Virus record (IMG/VR): IMGVR_UViG_3300014502_000013
Location: 1 to 42,410 of that record
DNA: 42,410 bases
Reading direction: 5' to 3' (one strand)
DNA from: a virus
In this document: piece by piece, positions 15,151 through 23,805 of the stretch
Layout of the letters: every line of letters starts with the position of its first letter
Numbering within the stretch: position 1 is the stretch's first letter
Notes under the pieces: model-generated
Seen by the model: only the letters and a program-made list of their open reading frames with translations
Database searches by the model: none
What the model was told of the DNA's origin: nothing
Translations under genes and position numbers: made by a program

Positions 15151-15531
15151 CTAAACGCGAATCATGATACTGAAAAATGTGATGACTTTGTAGAAATTCG
15201 GGACGTCCGGGTCTTCCATGTCTTGCCCCTGCACTTCTTCGATGGCACTGGCAATGCTACCCCAGTCCTCAAGCCCCTGCAGCGCGTCATAGAGCGCGCC
15301 GTATACCTGTCGGGCAATGATGGGCGTGTTACCCCAACAGCTGAACTGGACGGATGGTGTCACGATCGTTGGGATATACGGGTCTGATTTGCCGCCCCGG
15401 GTATTGTAAGAAAGAGCCGGTAAGACGCAATTCTGTGGTAGTTTCGGGCAATAGATACGATCACTGACAAGCTCTTTCAGCGGTGACTGCGTGATCAGAA
15501 ACGAATGGATTATCGCGTTCGTATCTTGCAC
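15151..15531 (-). CDS. tail terminator/completion protein (DUF3168-like)
   Basis: A 126-aa protein. IIHSFLITQSPLKELVSDRIY at the start, PALSYN near 37 and VQFSCWG near 61 followed by ARQVYGALYDALQG match small tail-completion proteins that cap the tube where it meets the head. Its GTG start overlaps the stop of the upstream HK97 gp10-like gene (TAGTG), so the two are coupled. The order gp10-like, terminator, tail tube is standard. Confidence 0.82.
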   Translation of the reverse strand: MQDTNAIIHSFLITQSPLKELVSDRIYCPKLPQNCVLPALSYNTRGGKSDPYIPTIVTPSVQFSCWGNTPIIARQVYGALYDALQGLEDWGSIASAIEEVQGQDMEDPDVPNFYKVITFFSIMIRV

Positions 15532-15893
15532 TATGTCTCTCCCAGATGTCGTTTAATACCTTCAGCCATCTTTTCAGGGGTGAAATCCTTATCCGCAGCG
15601 GGTTTAATGTACGGCCGAGGTGCCATTTTAATGGTACCTGTCTCTAAAAACCCACCGTACCCTGACGATGAAAAAACCGCGCCCTGTAACTCCTTAAGTT
15701 GCAAATCCCCACCGGGTCCGACTTCCATATTGATTGACCGCCTGTTGTTGCCTGTAAGATATGGACTATTCTCTTTTGCGTCCTGAGTGGTATCGACAAC
15801 GCAATCAATCAAAGCCTTACCGGCAGCAGCTTTAACCTCGTCACTGGCTTCTTTGAGATGCAAATTCAGAGTCACGCTCGAATTCATCTGCAT
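15531..15893 (-). CDS. HK97 gp10-like head-tail joining/tail protein
   Basis: A 120-aa protein. The C-terminal half has GYGGFLETGT and then MAPRPYIKPA, the signature of HK97 gp10-like proteins; the DTTQDAKENSPYLTGNNRRSI part before it fits as well. These act in head-tail joining. ATG 15893 is chosen because it overlaps the stop of the upstream gene (TAATG) and is preceded by GGCGGT; a GTG at 15917 is possible. Confidence 0.85.
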   Translation of the reverse strand: MQMNSSVTLNLHLKEASDEVKAAAGKALIDCVVDTTQDAKENSPYLTGNNRRSINMEVGPGGDLQLKELQGAVFSSSGYGGFLETGTIKMAPRPYIKPAADKDFTPEKMAEGIKRHLGET

Positions 15894-16219
15894 TAACGCA
15901 CCGCCTGCAGGTAACACTCTTTATGATGAGAGGTTACCGCTCCTAGCTTATCCTCGACTAACAAGATTTCGTAGGTCACTGAATCGATTGTCACTCGATC
16001 CTGCTCGGTTAAAGCCAGGTCACCGATAAACAATTTGTAGTTCGCGATGACAACCTGCTCGCCCTGAGTGATTTCCTTACCACCCCCGGCAACCAACCGG
16101 CACCGCTCGTCCGGAAAGACAATACCCCACGTCCTGACTTTGTTGCCGTAAGAGTCCGGTAGGCCTTCGGTAAAACGGCTCACATCGCAAATTTGAGTCA
16201 ATAAATCATCGAAGCTCAT
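15893..16219 (-). CDS. head closure/head-tail adaptor protein
   Basis: A 108-aa mostly beta protein (MSFDDLLTQICDVSRFTEG, RCRLVAGGGKEITQGEQVVIANYKLFIG, VTYEILLVED). Size, fold pattern and place between the connector and gp10-like genes fit SPP1 gp16-type head-closure proteins. Both ends overlap neighbours by 1-4 bases, so it is translationally coupled. Confidence 0.75.
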   Translation of the reverse strand: MSFDDLLTQICDVSRFTEGLPDSYGNKVRTWGIVFPDERCRLVAGGGKEITQGEQVVIANYKLFIGDLALTEQDRVTIDSVTYEILLVEDKLGAVTSHHKECYLQAVR

Positions 16220-16563
16220 CGTTCGCCCTCTACAGAACCATCCCCATCCAGATCCATTTCCGCCCAGCCAGCAGCTGGGACTGAACTATCTTTGTCCCTG
16301 AGCCTTTGCGCCAACGCAAGCATATTGGCGGATGTTTTTTGAGAGTAACTGTAATCGCCTATTTTTTCGCTGTCGGCATTGGCAGAATAGGAGGCCGCCC
16401 AAGATTCAATCGCTGTGGCAGCGGCCAGATTAACAGAGTTACCGTTATCGGTCAGGAAAGAAACTATCTCCTCATCCTGGAAGACGGGGTTCGTGACATC
16501 CTTGTCGTTAATCAACAACCGGACTTTACCGACTAAAGTATTTAAATCGTAGGTTACTGCCAT
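16216..16563 (-). CDS. head-tail connector protein (gp6/gp15-like)
   Basis: A 115-aa helical protein: DLNTLVGKVRLLINDKD, VFQDEEIVSFLTDN, LAAATAIESWAASYSANA. These match the connector/adaptor that binds under the portal. Its last four bases overlap the ATG of the closure protein (ATGA). The C-terminal tail is acidic and may be disordered. Confidence 0.8.
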   Translation of the reverse strand: MAVTYDLNTLVGKVRLLINDKDVTNPVFQDEEIVSFLTDNGNSVNLAAATAIESWAASYSANADSEKIGDYSYSQKTSANMLALAQRLRDKDSSVPAAGWAEMDLDGDGSVEGER

Positions 16564-16572
16564 ATTACGCTC

Positions 16573-17823
16573 CTACATTCGAGAGGGTTTAATACGTGAT
16601 ACTAAAACTCGCGGGAGTGGTTTCCGGACTCGGTAAACAAGCGGATTCCCGAATGCTTCACCGCTGCCGATACCCGCAAGTAGAATATAAACCGGGCCCG
16701 GAATAACCAGAGCGTTCCCGAACGTCTCTTGCCCCTGAATTCCTTGAGGTGAAATAAACACGGCGCCAGGGAAAACGGAGGGGTTCCCAAACATCTCGCT
16801 GCTGGGGATTCCGGATGGTGCGATAATCAGGTAGTTTATCCAGCCGCTGTTCCCCGCGCCATAGATTGAATTGACACCGTAAACCCATGTGTAATTAGGG
16901 CTGCCGGCGGAATAGGACAGGTTGATGAAGTCCACAAAAACCTGTCTTCCCCCAGATTTAGTGATTGTCCAACCTGCTGTACTTGTGCCGGTAAGGGTAT
17001 GAACATGACCGGCTGAACCGGACAACGAGCAATCGGTTATGGTGGTTGTCGTTCCATCTGTGAATTTGATGGTTTGGGTTACAGACGAATTACCATTTAA
17101 CTGAGCAAACGAATTACTACCTACGATAGTGTAGATGCCGGAAGCTGTAAGATTCACAATGTTATAAGCGTTCCCCCCACCGCCGAATATACTAGCGGTA
17201 TTGACGTTAATAGTACTACCTGCAGAAGTCAAGGAGGGATACGAGCCCGACCAAATGTTACAGTTAATTGTGGAATTGGTAATATCCAAAGTAACTCCAC
17301 TAAACTGAATAAATTTACCAGTAATCGCGTAACCATTTGTCTTTGCACCACCCTGAAAATAAACCCACGAATTAGGAACATATAGAGCACTGCCCAATGA
17401 CAAAATACCACCATTGCCAAAATTCTCCACACGACCACTAAATCCGCTGACTGTAGGGTTATTAAAAGTCCACACCTGCGTTCCAGTGGATGCCCAGTCA
17501 ATCAAACCGCTATCCACACTGCCAGTTATGGTCATAGCTGAAATAAGCGTCAGATTGCCATATATATATATCATGTAGATACCAAGAGCCAGCGTTGGGC
17601 TATTTATAGCACCTGTCCAATCCATCGAAAGGCAATCAGGATAAGTATCGACTGTCAGAGTCGCCCCTGTCGCAATACTGGTAGATGGCATAACCGCATC
17701 CGCAGCGGTAGGTATAGAAGCACCTGTAGGTGTGCCGTTACTATTAGCAGACCACGTGCCCGTTGAAGACCAGTTGTTATTGCCGATCGCTAAAACAAAA
17801 TAACGGTTAGCCAATTGCACCAC
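16573..17823 (-). CDS. large beta-rich virion surface protein with C-terminal FGN repeats
   Basis: A 416-aa protein. Residues about 1-310 are Gly/Ser/Thr/Asn-rich short strands, typical of a beta-helix or adhesin-like fold. Residues about 333-396 hold three copies of a 23-residue repeat with GI, E and FGN at fixed places (SEMFGNPSV, QETFGNALV, GEAFGNPLV), then a basic tail. GTG 17823 is the start used; a TTG at 17814 would also fit. The stretch overlaps the end of the previous gene by 17 bases. It lies between capsid and connector genes, so a head decoration or fibre role is likely. Unrecognised otherwise. Confidence 0.7.
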   Translation of the reverse strand: MVQLANRYFVLAIGNNNWSSTGTWSANSNGTPTGASIPTAADAVMPSTSIATGATLTVDTYPDCLSMDWTGAINSPTLALGIYMIYIYGNLTLISAMTITGSVDSGLIDWASTGTQVWTFNNPTVSGFSGRVENFGNGGILSLGSALYVPNSWVYFQGGAKTNGYAITGKFIQFSGVTLDITNSTINCNIWSGSYPSLTSAGSTINVNTASIFGGGGNAYNIVNLTASGIYTIVGSNSFAQLNGNSSVTQTIKFTDGTTTTITDCSLSGSAGHVHTLTGTSTAGWTITKSGGRQVFVDFINLSYSAGSPNYTWVYGVNSIYGAGNSGWINYLIIAPSGIPSSEMFGNPSVFPGAVFISPQGIQGQETFGNALVIPGPVYILLAGIGSGEAFGNPLVYRVRKPLPRVLVSRIKPSRM

Positions 17824-18157
17824 CCCAGGTTCTGTTCGCTAAAATCGTTCCCGTCCAGATTCCGTTGCTGCCGTCCGTGGTCTGACTGACCAGTGTTGCC
17901 AGCAGTGCATTGTAGTCCGCTTGCGTCATCACCGTCAGTCCCGCGCCGTCCTGCATCCCTGACGGTAGCGCCTGCGCCCCCACCGGGAACTGTGCCAGGC
18001 AGTAACCGTCAGCGTCATTGTAGGTATCTATCTGTACGGCGGGTTTGGCTGCTAAACATGTACCGTACCATCCCTGAGAATAACGCGGGGAGGAGAAATC
18101 CGTAATCAGTGCCTTTAGATTCGATGGGTATGTGATTTTATAATAAACGTTTGGCAT
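17807..18157 (-). CDS. 116-aa virion-associated protein, unknown
   Basis: Begins MPNVYYKITYPSNLKALI. The middle has paired cysteines (TCLAAKP, DGYCLAQF) and the end is small and beta-like (GIWTGTILANRTWGGAIG). Position between two structural genes suggests a virion protein or a chaperone for the repeat-bearing protein downstream. Not recognised. Confidence 0.65.
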   Translation of the reverse strand: MPNVYYKITYPSNLKALITDFSSPRYSQGWYGTCLAAKPAVQIDTYNDADGYCLAQFPVGAQALPSGMQDGAGLTVMTQADYNALLATLVSQTTDGSNGIWTGTILANRTWGGAIG

Positions 18158-18164
18158 TTAAAAC

Positions 18165-18578
18165 CTACAATTTAAAAATCTTATTGCTGCCATTGTCGAA
18201 CTGGACGGTGATATCTCCACCGTTGGGTGTGACCGGCAATCCTGTTGCCGTGTCAATGTACGCAATTAAAGGAGAAGTTGCCGGGTTGCCGTTGTCTTTG
18301 TAGATGACAATCGCGCCGCATACCGCCCCGCTCACTGTGGGAAACGTAATATCCGCTGCGTCCGCCACTCCCAATGTGGATGTCTTGCTGGTCAGATTGC
18401 CGCTTATCGCCACCCGGTCACCGGCTGCGATCGCCGCCAGGTACTGGTCGGAATCAATAGCCAGGGTATAATGCCCGCCCGCGATGTTTACTAACGCCGC
18501 CTTGATGTTATCGGCCAAGAACGCAACCCCGCCTTCAAGTATGGATTGACGGCCTTTGCCGTATAGAGCGTTCGCCAT
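18165..18578 (-). CDS. phage structural protein of the MANALYxKGRQ type
   Basis: A 137-aa protein with the opening MANALYGKGRQSILEGGVAF and the closing TGLPVTPNGGDITVQFDNG, a set seen in small virion proteins of many temperate siphophages. Middle: GDRVAISGNLTSKT and SPLIAYIDTATG. It is thought to coat the head or the fibre. It follows the major capsid gene after a hairpin (18626..18656) and an AGGTGAG ribosome site. Confidence 0.75.
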   Translation of the reverse strand: MANALYGKGRQSILEGGVAFLADNIKAALVNIAGGHYTLAIDSDQYLAAIAAGDRVAISGNLTSKTSTLGVADAADITFPTVSGAVCGAIVIYKDNGNPATSPLIAYIDTATGLPVTPNGGDITVQFDNGSNKIFKL

Positions 18579-18592
18579 AAACTCACCTCGTT

Positions 18593-18611
18593 GATATTTC
18601 TCAAGAAATAA
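18593..18611 (+). repeat. GATATTTCTCAAGAAATAA repeat, copy 1
   Basis: The same 19 bases occur at 25570..25588. A 16-base inverted match lies at 33619..33634, and a palindromic relative at 5731..5744. This copy is intergenic, just upstream of the 137-aa gene. Confidence 0.5.
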
Positions 18612-18625
18612 AGTCTGAATTCCGA

Positions 18626-18656
18626 AAGGGCCAGGAGATGTTTGCCCCCGGCCCTT
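18626..18656 (-). terminator. hairpin after the major capsid gene
   Basis: AAGGGCC and GGCCCTT pair. No strong T run follows on the minus strand, so it is likely a partial terminator or an mRNA-stabilising end behind the abundant capsid message. Confidence 0.5.
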
Positions 18657-18670
18657 CTGGAATCAAGTGT

Positions 18671-19789
18671 TTACTGACCGTTTGACGCCCAGCCCGCGCG
18701 TCCGTCCAGTGTGCAGCCGCCGAATACATAGCGGGAAAGGTAACCGACGCTGCCGGTATCCCAGTCACCTTCCAGAGGACTGACTTCACCGCCGCCCAGT
18801 CGGGACATGCCCGGGTTCTTGATGAAAATCTCCGGGGCTTCATGACCGATCAATTGCCCGAATTCAACGGATGCAATCTTCGAGGGATCGCTGAACAAAC
18901 CCCAGCAGGTATCGGCAACGGTACCGGATGTGACAACGAAAGGAATCATGCGGTTGTTAACCACTTTCAGGTTGAACTGCGCGATCACGTTATCGACTGG
19001 TAACGTTGCAGTCGTGGTACCGGTGCTCTGAACCGTTTTGGTGCCGGTGATATCCAGGGCATTTACGTAGTTACCGGGGCCGACCATCAGAATTACGGGA
19101 CTATTGTCAATCGGTGCGTCCCCTGATTTGTTCTTGTATTTCAGCATGGCCGTGCAAGCTATTTTCAGGTTGGCAAGGGTTAAAGGCAGGTTACTGACGG
19201 CGGCGCCGCCGTTGTTGACTGCGAAATAAGCAGACGAAGGACCGGACGCCCCGAAGAGTAAAGAGGTCAGGAAAAACTCTTCAGTATTCATGGCCATGTC
19301 GGCGAACCATCTGGGGATCCGGTTGAAGGCTCCCAGATTGTCTTTTAACAGTGCTTCCCATGACAACAGGAATTTTTCGCCGTAGGAACCAAGCCGGTAC
19401 TGATAACGACCTTCGGTGATATTGGTGACATGATATTCACCTTTCTCTGTTCTGGTGGACATGCGACCGGCCCCGGGTTGAACGTCAAAGACATTCCCTA
19501 AACCGAAATCGGCGCGTTTGCCCGGCTGGCAGATCTGGCGCATTACACGCGGCGCTGACTGGTAAGCAGCCAGCAACGACCGATCGAGGATATCGCCGAA
19601 AAGCAACGGGAAATCACTGGTCGTCATGGCCTCGCGGACAAGGAACTCATGGCGGTGAGGGGCGTATTTGGCTTTATTATTTACCAGGTCGATGGTTTCC
19701 TTGATTCGCTCATCCCAGTTTGAGGGGCGATCGCCATTCAAAGGTTTCCAACCTTTAGTGCTTTCGATTACTTGCATTAATTCAAGCAT
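18671..19789 (-). CDS. major capsid protein
   Basis: A 372-aa protein of HK97-like capsid type: RHEFLVREAMTTSDFPLLFG (about 45-65), a GRYQYRLGSYGEKF beta region, FADMAMNTEEFFLTSLLFG, NSPVILMVGPGNY, and the final YVFGGCTLDGRA strand. The length is usual. It lies after protease-scaffold and decoration genes and ahead of the connectors. GGAGG is about 12 bases upstream of ATG 19789. It builds the icosahedral head shell. Confidence 0.9.
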   Translation of the reverse strand: MLELMQVIESTKGWKPLNGDRPSNWDERIKETIDLVNNKAKYAPHRHEFLVREAMTTSDFPLLFGDILDRSLLAAYQSAPRVMRQICQPGKRADFGLGNVFDVQPGAGRMSTRTEKGEYHVTNITEGRYQYRLGSYGEKFLLSWEALLKDNLGAFNRIPRWFADMAMNTEEFFLTSLLFGASGPSSAYFAVNNGGAAVSNLPLTLANLKIACTAMLKYKNKSGDAPIDNSPVILMVGPGNYVNALDITGTKTVQSTGTTTATLPVDNVIAQFNLKVVNNRMIPFVVTSGTVADTCWGLFSDPSKIASVEFGQLIGHEAPEIFIKNPGMSRLGGGEVSPLEGDWDTGSVGYLSRYVFGGCTLDGRAGWASNGQ

Positions 19790-19828
19790 TGTATTTCAAT
19801 TCCTCCATAATTTAATTATTTGGCTCTA

Positions 19829-20200
19829 TTAGTTGGCGGGGTGTCTGACCATGATCGTCGCGGTCGAACCGGAAGTGATCGTTTCCATAGCGTAGCCGTA
19901 GAATACGCCAGTGGCTTTCTTACTCAGGACGGGGGTATCGCCGCTGACGTAGTAAATCTTGTCGTTCACCGCCACGGCACTGTTGCCGCCGCCATCGACG
20001 GCTTTGACACTATGGGTTGCCACATACGGCCCAAGCTCGATAGTAGTATTACTTGGAGCATTCCCACCTTCACCCTCTGCTGTCATTGCAATACCGGTCT
20101 GGGGTCCAACCAGGACAGGGTCACCGGATACGGGAACAGCGGGATCGGTGACGACTAGTGATAAGCTGTAACCGGGTTTATCAACGATGTTCTTTGCCAT
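19829..20200 (-). CDS. capsid decoration/stabilisation protein (DUF2190-like)
   Basis: A 123-aa beta protein with SVKAVDGGGNSAVAVNDKIY and SKKATGVFYGYAMETI, the two blocks typical of the DUF2190 family of phage head proteins, which bind to the shell surface and reinforce it. It precedes the major capsid gene directly, the normal place. AGGAGG stands nine bases before the ATG. Confidence 0.82.
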   Translation of the reverse strand: MAKNIVDKPGYSLSLVVTDPAVPVSGDPVLVGPQTGIAMTAEGEGGNAPSNTTIELGPYVATHSVKAVDGGGNSAVAVNDKIYYVSGDTPVLSKKATGVFYGYAMETITSGSTATIMVRHPAN

Positions 20201-20243
20201 TGTGTACTTTGCCTCCTAAAATATTTTGTAGTTTATTTTTTAA

Positions 20244-20642
20244 TTAGCGGCCGTTTGCCGCTATCTCTGCCTGCTCTTTGGTCATGCCTGAAGCCACAAA
20301 GCTCTCAACTAAAGCTTCATGGATTTTCTTTGTATCGGTAGATGACGGACCCAAATTCTTCACCTTGCCGGATTCGGTGACTTTAGCCAGATAATCGTTT
20401 TCGGCATTGATGGCAGCATCAATACCGTCAGCGGTTACCGCCTCTTTGAACTGCTCGGTCAATTTATCCTTGGCAACCTGGGGAAGCGTGGCCTTTGCGA
20501 TGGCTTCTTTAATAGAAGCTTGCGCTGTGGCTTTTGCTTGCGCCTTGGCGGCTTCGTCAATTTTGGCAGTCAGTTCTTTGTTTTGATTAACCAGTTGTTC
20601 ATTGTCCTTGGTGAGTTGCTCAACGGTTGCTTGTAATTCCAT
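20244..20642 (-). CDS. nested scaffold-only product (alternative start within the protease gene)
   Basis: ATG 20642 lies inside the protease-scaffold gene in the same frame and has GGAGG upstream at 11 bases. It would give a 132-aa protein (MELQATVEQLTKDNEQL...) that is a long coiled coil with Ala/Lys-rich helices, which is how scaffolding proteins look. Lambda C/Nu3 is the classical example. The spacing is a little long, so this is a candidate only. Confidence 0.4.
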   Translation of the reverse strand: MELQATVEQLTKDNEQLVNQNKELTAKIDEAAKAQAKATAQASIKEAIAKATLPQVAKDKLTEQFKEAVTADGIDAAINAENDYLAKVTESGKVKNLGPSSTDTKKIHEALVESFVASGMTKEQAEIAANGR

Positions 20643-21506
20643 TGAATGCTTAACCTCCAGTTTATTTTTAGAGTCAATCTCTGTTTCCACTTCTTTGATG
20701 AGGTCGGGGCGGCATTCTTTGAGTTTGGCGAGGTCAATAATGCAAACGTCCATGATTTCTACACTTTCTTTAACTCCCGCCTGTCCACCGGCTCCGGCCT
20801 CTGTAACAAAATCAACGCTCTTGAAAGGATGGTCGACTAGACTTTCCACAACAAAGGTTTCTACTCCGTCAATTTTCTGTTTTGAGCCGCGCCCGATGGA
20901 GTTGATGGAGACGCCCAGTTTATTCAGGGTGCCAGCCTCATACAGACCCTGAACCATTTCTTTAAACCAGCCGGCATGAATGCGCGCCTGGCCGACCGAT
21001 TTACCGTTGGGCGCGATATGGATATTCTCAACTGTCGACACCCAGTCCCGGATGTCCCGTTCCGGCCTCTCTTTCTCTTCGGATTTGGTGGCGTGGTTCG
21101 CATATTGTTTGGCGCCCTCAAAAACCTTGACCGTATCAGCCACGGCACCGCTGCTGTAGTGCCTGCTCTTTGAAGTATTAAAACCGGGTTGAATCAATAC
21201 AATGGGCAGTATCCCTTTGGCGATATTTTCAGCGGTTACTTCTGCAATTGGGATTTCCACAGACTCGTGAACATAATCCCTGACCTCGCTGACTTCTTTG
21301 ACCCATTTGGGGATATTTTCATCCGCAGTACCGGCCTTCCGGAAAGACTCACGGATTAAAAGCTTTATGCCAGGCAATTCGGCGGCGGGAATGTCCATTT
21401 TCTTGCCATCGAATCCGCCGGGAGAAAAATAGGCAGCGGCTTTCTGATGTTCGTTGACTGCCATGAGTTTGAATTCCTCGACTGTAATGGTTGCCATCTT
21501 GGTCAT
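20244..21506 (-). CDS. prohead protease fused to scaffold
   Basis: A 420-aa protein. Residues 1-250 carry the protease: NHATKSEEKERPERDIRDW near 138-156 with a His and LGVSINSIGRGS near 197 with a Ser, then SVDFVTEAGAGG. Residues about 285-420 are a coiled coil and Ala/Lys-rich helices, the scaffold part. The enzyme cuts itself and the scaffold during capsid maturation. AGGAGG lies six bases before ATG 21506. It sits between the Mu F-like gene and the decoration gene, the classic order. Confidence 0.85.
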   Translation of the reverse strand: MTKMATITVEEFKLMAVNEHQKAAAYFSPGGFDGKKMDIPAAELPGIKLLIRESFRKAGTADENIPKWVKEVSEVRDYVHESVEIPIAEVTAENIAKGILPIVLIQPGFNTSKSRHYSSGAVADTVKVFEGAKQYANHATKSEEKERPERDIRDWVSTVENIHIAPNGKSVGQARIHAGWFKEMVQGLYEAGTLNKLGVSINSIGRGSKQKIDGVETFVVESLVDHPFKSVDFVTEAGAGGQAGVKESVEIMDVCIIDLAKLKECRPDLIKEVETEIDSKNKLEVKHSMELQATVEQLTKDNEQLVNQNKELTAKIDEAAKAQAKATAQASIKEAIAKATLPQVAKDKLTEQFKEAVTADGIDAAINAENDYLAKVTESGKVKNLGPSSTDTKKIHEALVESFVASGMTKEQAEIAANGR

Positions 21507-21526
21507 AAAAAACCTCCTGAAATCGT

Positions 21527-22336
21527 TTATTTGTTCCTATCCAGTCTCACCGGACTCAAACAGCACCGGCAATTGGGATGCGCGGGCGGCATCATGTCAC
21601 CGCTGGAAAACTGCTCATCGATCGGTATAACGCCATCGTCTGTATTTCCCTGACAGATTTCACATGGTTCAGTCGGAATCCATTCCTTACCGTCGACGCC
21701 CATGTCCTGCATTTTCTGAAACATGCCCTGAGACAGGGCTCGGTTGGTTTCAGTCTGGGAAATCATGTCGGCGCGGGTTTTGCTCATGTCGGTAAAGAGC
21801 TGCCGGATACTTCGGGAAACGCCGTCGACTCCGCTTTTGTTTTGAATACCGTCACTGATCACCTTCGCCAACTGAGAGCGGGTTTCAATGTCCATGTTCT
21901 TGACAAGTCCAGCTGCATAAGATTCCGCCCAGTTCACGGCCTCAGACATAGGCGGCCCCTCGTAGAGAATGGGTATGCCCATCTTCGTCTTGCCGTAAGA
22001 CAGCATCTGCGTGCTGCCTTGAACGTATATAGTTACCAGATGGCCACTGACGCTGGCGACCAACTGAGTTCTAAATGCTTTTAATAATGAATCCAGCCAA
22101 TCATTCCATTCCCCTGCAGCGGTCAAGATTTTAGGCGGCGCCACCTCTTTGACATTTTGATTGTAGATGGCGTTAATCTCGTGGTAGGGGAATTTTTCAG
22201 CTAAAGTGGTGAAATAGTTAGACAGCGAATGCTTGAATTGAGACTCCAGCTTCTTATTCGCGGGATTGGCCATATTGCCCGGCATTCTCGATTTAACGAC
22301 CTCAATGAGGGCGTCGAGTTCTTCAATGACGGTCAT
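21527..22336 (-). CDS. minor head protein, Mu F/SPP1 gp7 family
   Basis: A 269-aa protein. The last third has SQTETNRALSQGM, then CEICQGN and PPAHPNCRCCLSP, the Cys/His signature of Mu F-like head morphogenesis proteins. The first part is helical. It overlaps the portal gene by 14 bases and likely works with the portal when the head forms and DNA is ejected. Confidence 0.88.
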   Translation of the reverse strand: MTVIEELDALIEVVKSRMPGNMANPANKKLESQFKHSLSNYFTTLAEKFPYHEINAIYNQNVKEVAPPKILTAAGEWNDWLDSLLKAFRTQLVASVSGHLVTIYVQGSTQMLSYGKTKMGIPILYEGPPMSEAVNWAESYAAGLVKNMDIETRSQLAKVISDGIQNKSGVDGVSRSIRQLFTDMSKTRADMISQTETNRALSQGMFQKMQDMGVDGKEWIPTEPCEICQGNTDDGVIPIDEQFSSGDMMPPAHPNCRCCLSPVRLDRNK

Positions 22337-23804
22337 GTTCCAATCCTTGTCTTATTTCTTGAAGAGCTTTTATTAATCTAGCCTCCGCGCTTTCCTGAAC
22401 AGGCGGCGGTGTGTTAACTGCAGGTAGTACCGGTGGCACGGTGGGAGGTTGCGGCGGGATTTGTGCAGGAGACTGGCTCTTGGCTATCTCCGCAGCCTTT
22501 GCTTTCTTTTCATTCTTGATTTTCTCTATCTCATCAATGATTTCGTCAACGTTATTCACGCCGATGTTAATAAGAGCCTGTTTCAATACCTCATTAACAT
22601 CTGCCGTATTCGGGAATGCGTTGACGAGACTGTCGATTGCTGCAAGTGCGGCCTGCGCGTCTTGGGGTGCGATTTCAGGCCAATCCAAATCCACGAAACG
22701 GTTGTCTTCAGCGATATTGTTGTGCTCTAAAACCACGTTGAAGATGTCAGAGTAACCGCCGCCCCAAAGGCCCTGATAACAACTGAACTGCTTAAGTAGC
22801 GGCAACTCCACAGTCTTGGCAGTGGCTAGGTTACCGGTTGCGATGTCACCGTAATATTGCTCAGGGATCCCAACGCCCGCGCATACTTGGAGCTTGATCA
22901 TCCTGCCGTCGTCTTTAGCGTTGGAGGAACCGGTGTCTGTTTTTATCGGGTCGAGAGTACTGCTTTGGTTTTCAGTCCATACCGAGGCGGTCTGCGGTGA
23001 CTTACCATCCAAAACTGCCTTAGATGAAGCTACCGCTGCGGGCCCACCGGTTATTTTATTCTTCCAGGCAAACTTCGCCAGTGCCCGGACAATCGCAATA
23101 CGCGAGGCAAGGAAACGCCGGTATTGATCTATCCAGTCAACCACCGGCAATAGCAGAGGATTACCACGCGCCCCAATACAGTTAAACGGCAAATGGTATA
23201 CCAATGCGTCTTCGGTTGATGTGATGGCTTTCCCTAAACTGTCGGGAGCGCTCAGATTGACTTGATTTGTGGTACTGCGATAGTAAGATGTACGAGAAAC
23301 ACCCTGTGAATCTGTCCATTCCCTTTTGTAAAACAACGCCTCTTCGATATCATCAGGGTCGGTTATAATTTCAGTAATTTCGAGAGGGTCAATACGTCTT
23401 ATCGTAACCTCGCCTGCAGGACCAAGAAATAAGGCAAAGAACACTTCACCGTCGCTGAGGATTTTGTCAGACGATTTGCGCTGTCCTTGCTCTGAAAGTA
23501 CTTTCCTGTTTTTGGGATTCTTCCAGAATTTATCAAGGGCGGACTGCACGTCTTTGTTCTCTGAGTGGTAAGAAATGCCGGAGCCGAAAGAATAGTCAGT
23601 CCACATACGGATGGAGCGATTAGCCAGCGGATCGAAGTTGTAAAGATAGCGGCTTTTTTTGACATAGGCATTGCGCAAGGTTTCGGTCAAGTCGCTGCCA
23701 TTGTTCGTACCAAGTTTTGTCCAACCTTGGATATCAAGAGAGGTTTCAACTTCACTGGTAGCTTCTTTTAAAAACTGTTCAAACTCACTGATTTCTGGTA
23801 ACAT
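22323..23804 (-). CDS. portal protein
   Basis: A 493-aa protein. N-terminal FDPLANRSIRMWTDYSFG, then ILSDGEVFFALFLGPAG with IRRIDPLEITEI, HLPFNCIGARGNPLLLPVVD, a helical stem region and an IPEQYYGDI block are all portal-like. The C-terminus is Pro-rich. Twelve copies would form the channel at one head vertex for DNA packaging and ejection. It follows the large terminase by one base. Confidence 0.9.
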   Translation of the reverse strand: MLPEISEFEQFLKEATSEVETSLDIQGWTKLGTNNGSDLTETLRNAYVKKSRYLYNFDPLANRSIRMWTDYSFGSGISYHSENKDVQSALDKFWKNPKNRKVLSEQGQRKSSDKILSDGEVFFALFLGPAGEVTIRRIDPLEITEIITDPDDIEEALFYKREWTDSQGVSRTSYYRSTTNQVNLSAPDSLGKAITSTEDALVYHLPFNCIGARGNPLLLPVVDWIDQYRRFLASRIAIVRALAKFAWKNKITGGPAAVASSKAVLDGKSPQTASVWTENQSSTLDPIKTDTGSSNAKDDGRMIKLQVCAGVGIPEQYYGDIATGNLATAKTVELPLLKQFSCYQGLWGGGYSDIFNVVLEHNNIAEDNRFVDLDWPEIAPQDAQAALAAIDSLVNAFPNTADVNEVLKQALINIGVNNVDEIIDEIEKIKNEKKAKAAEIAKSQSPAQIPPQPPTVPPVLPAVNTPPPVQESAEARLIKALQEIRQGLEHDRH

Positions 23805-23805
23805 T

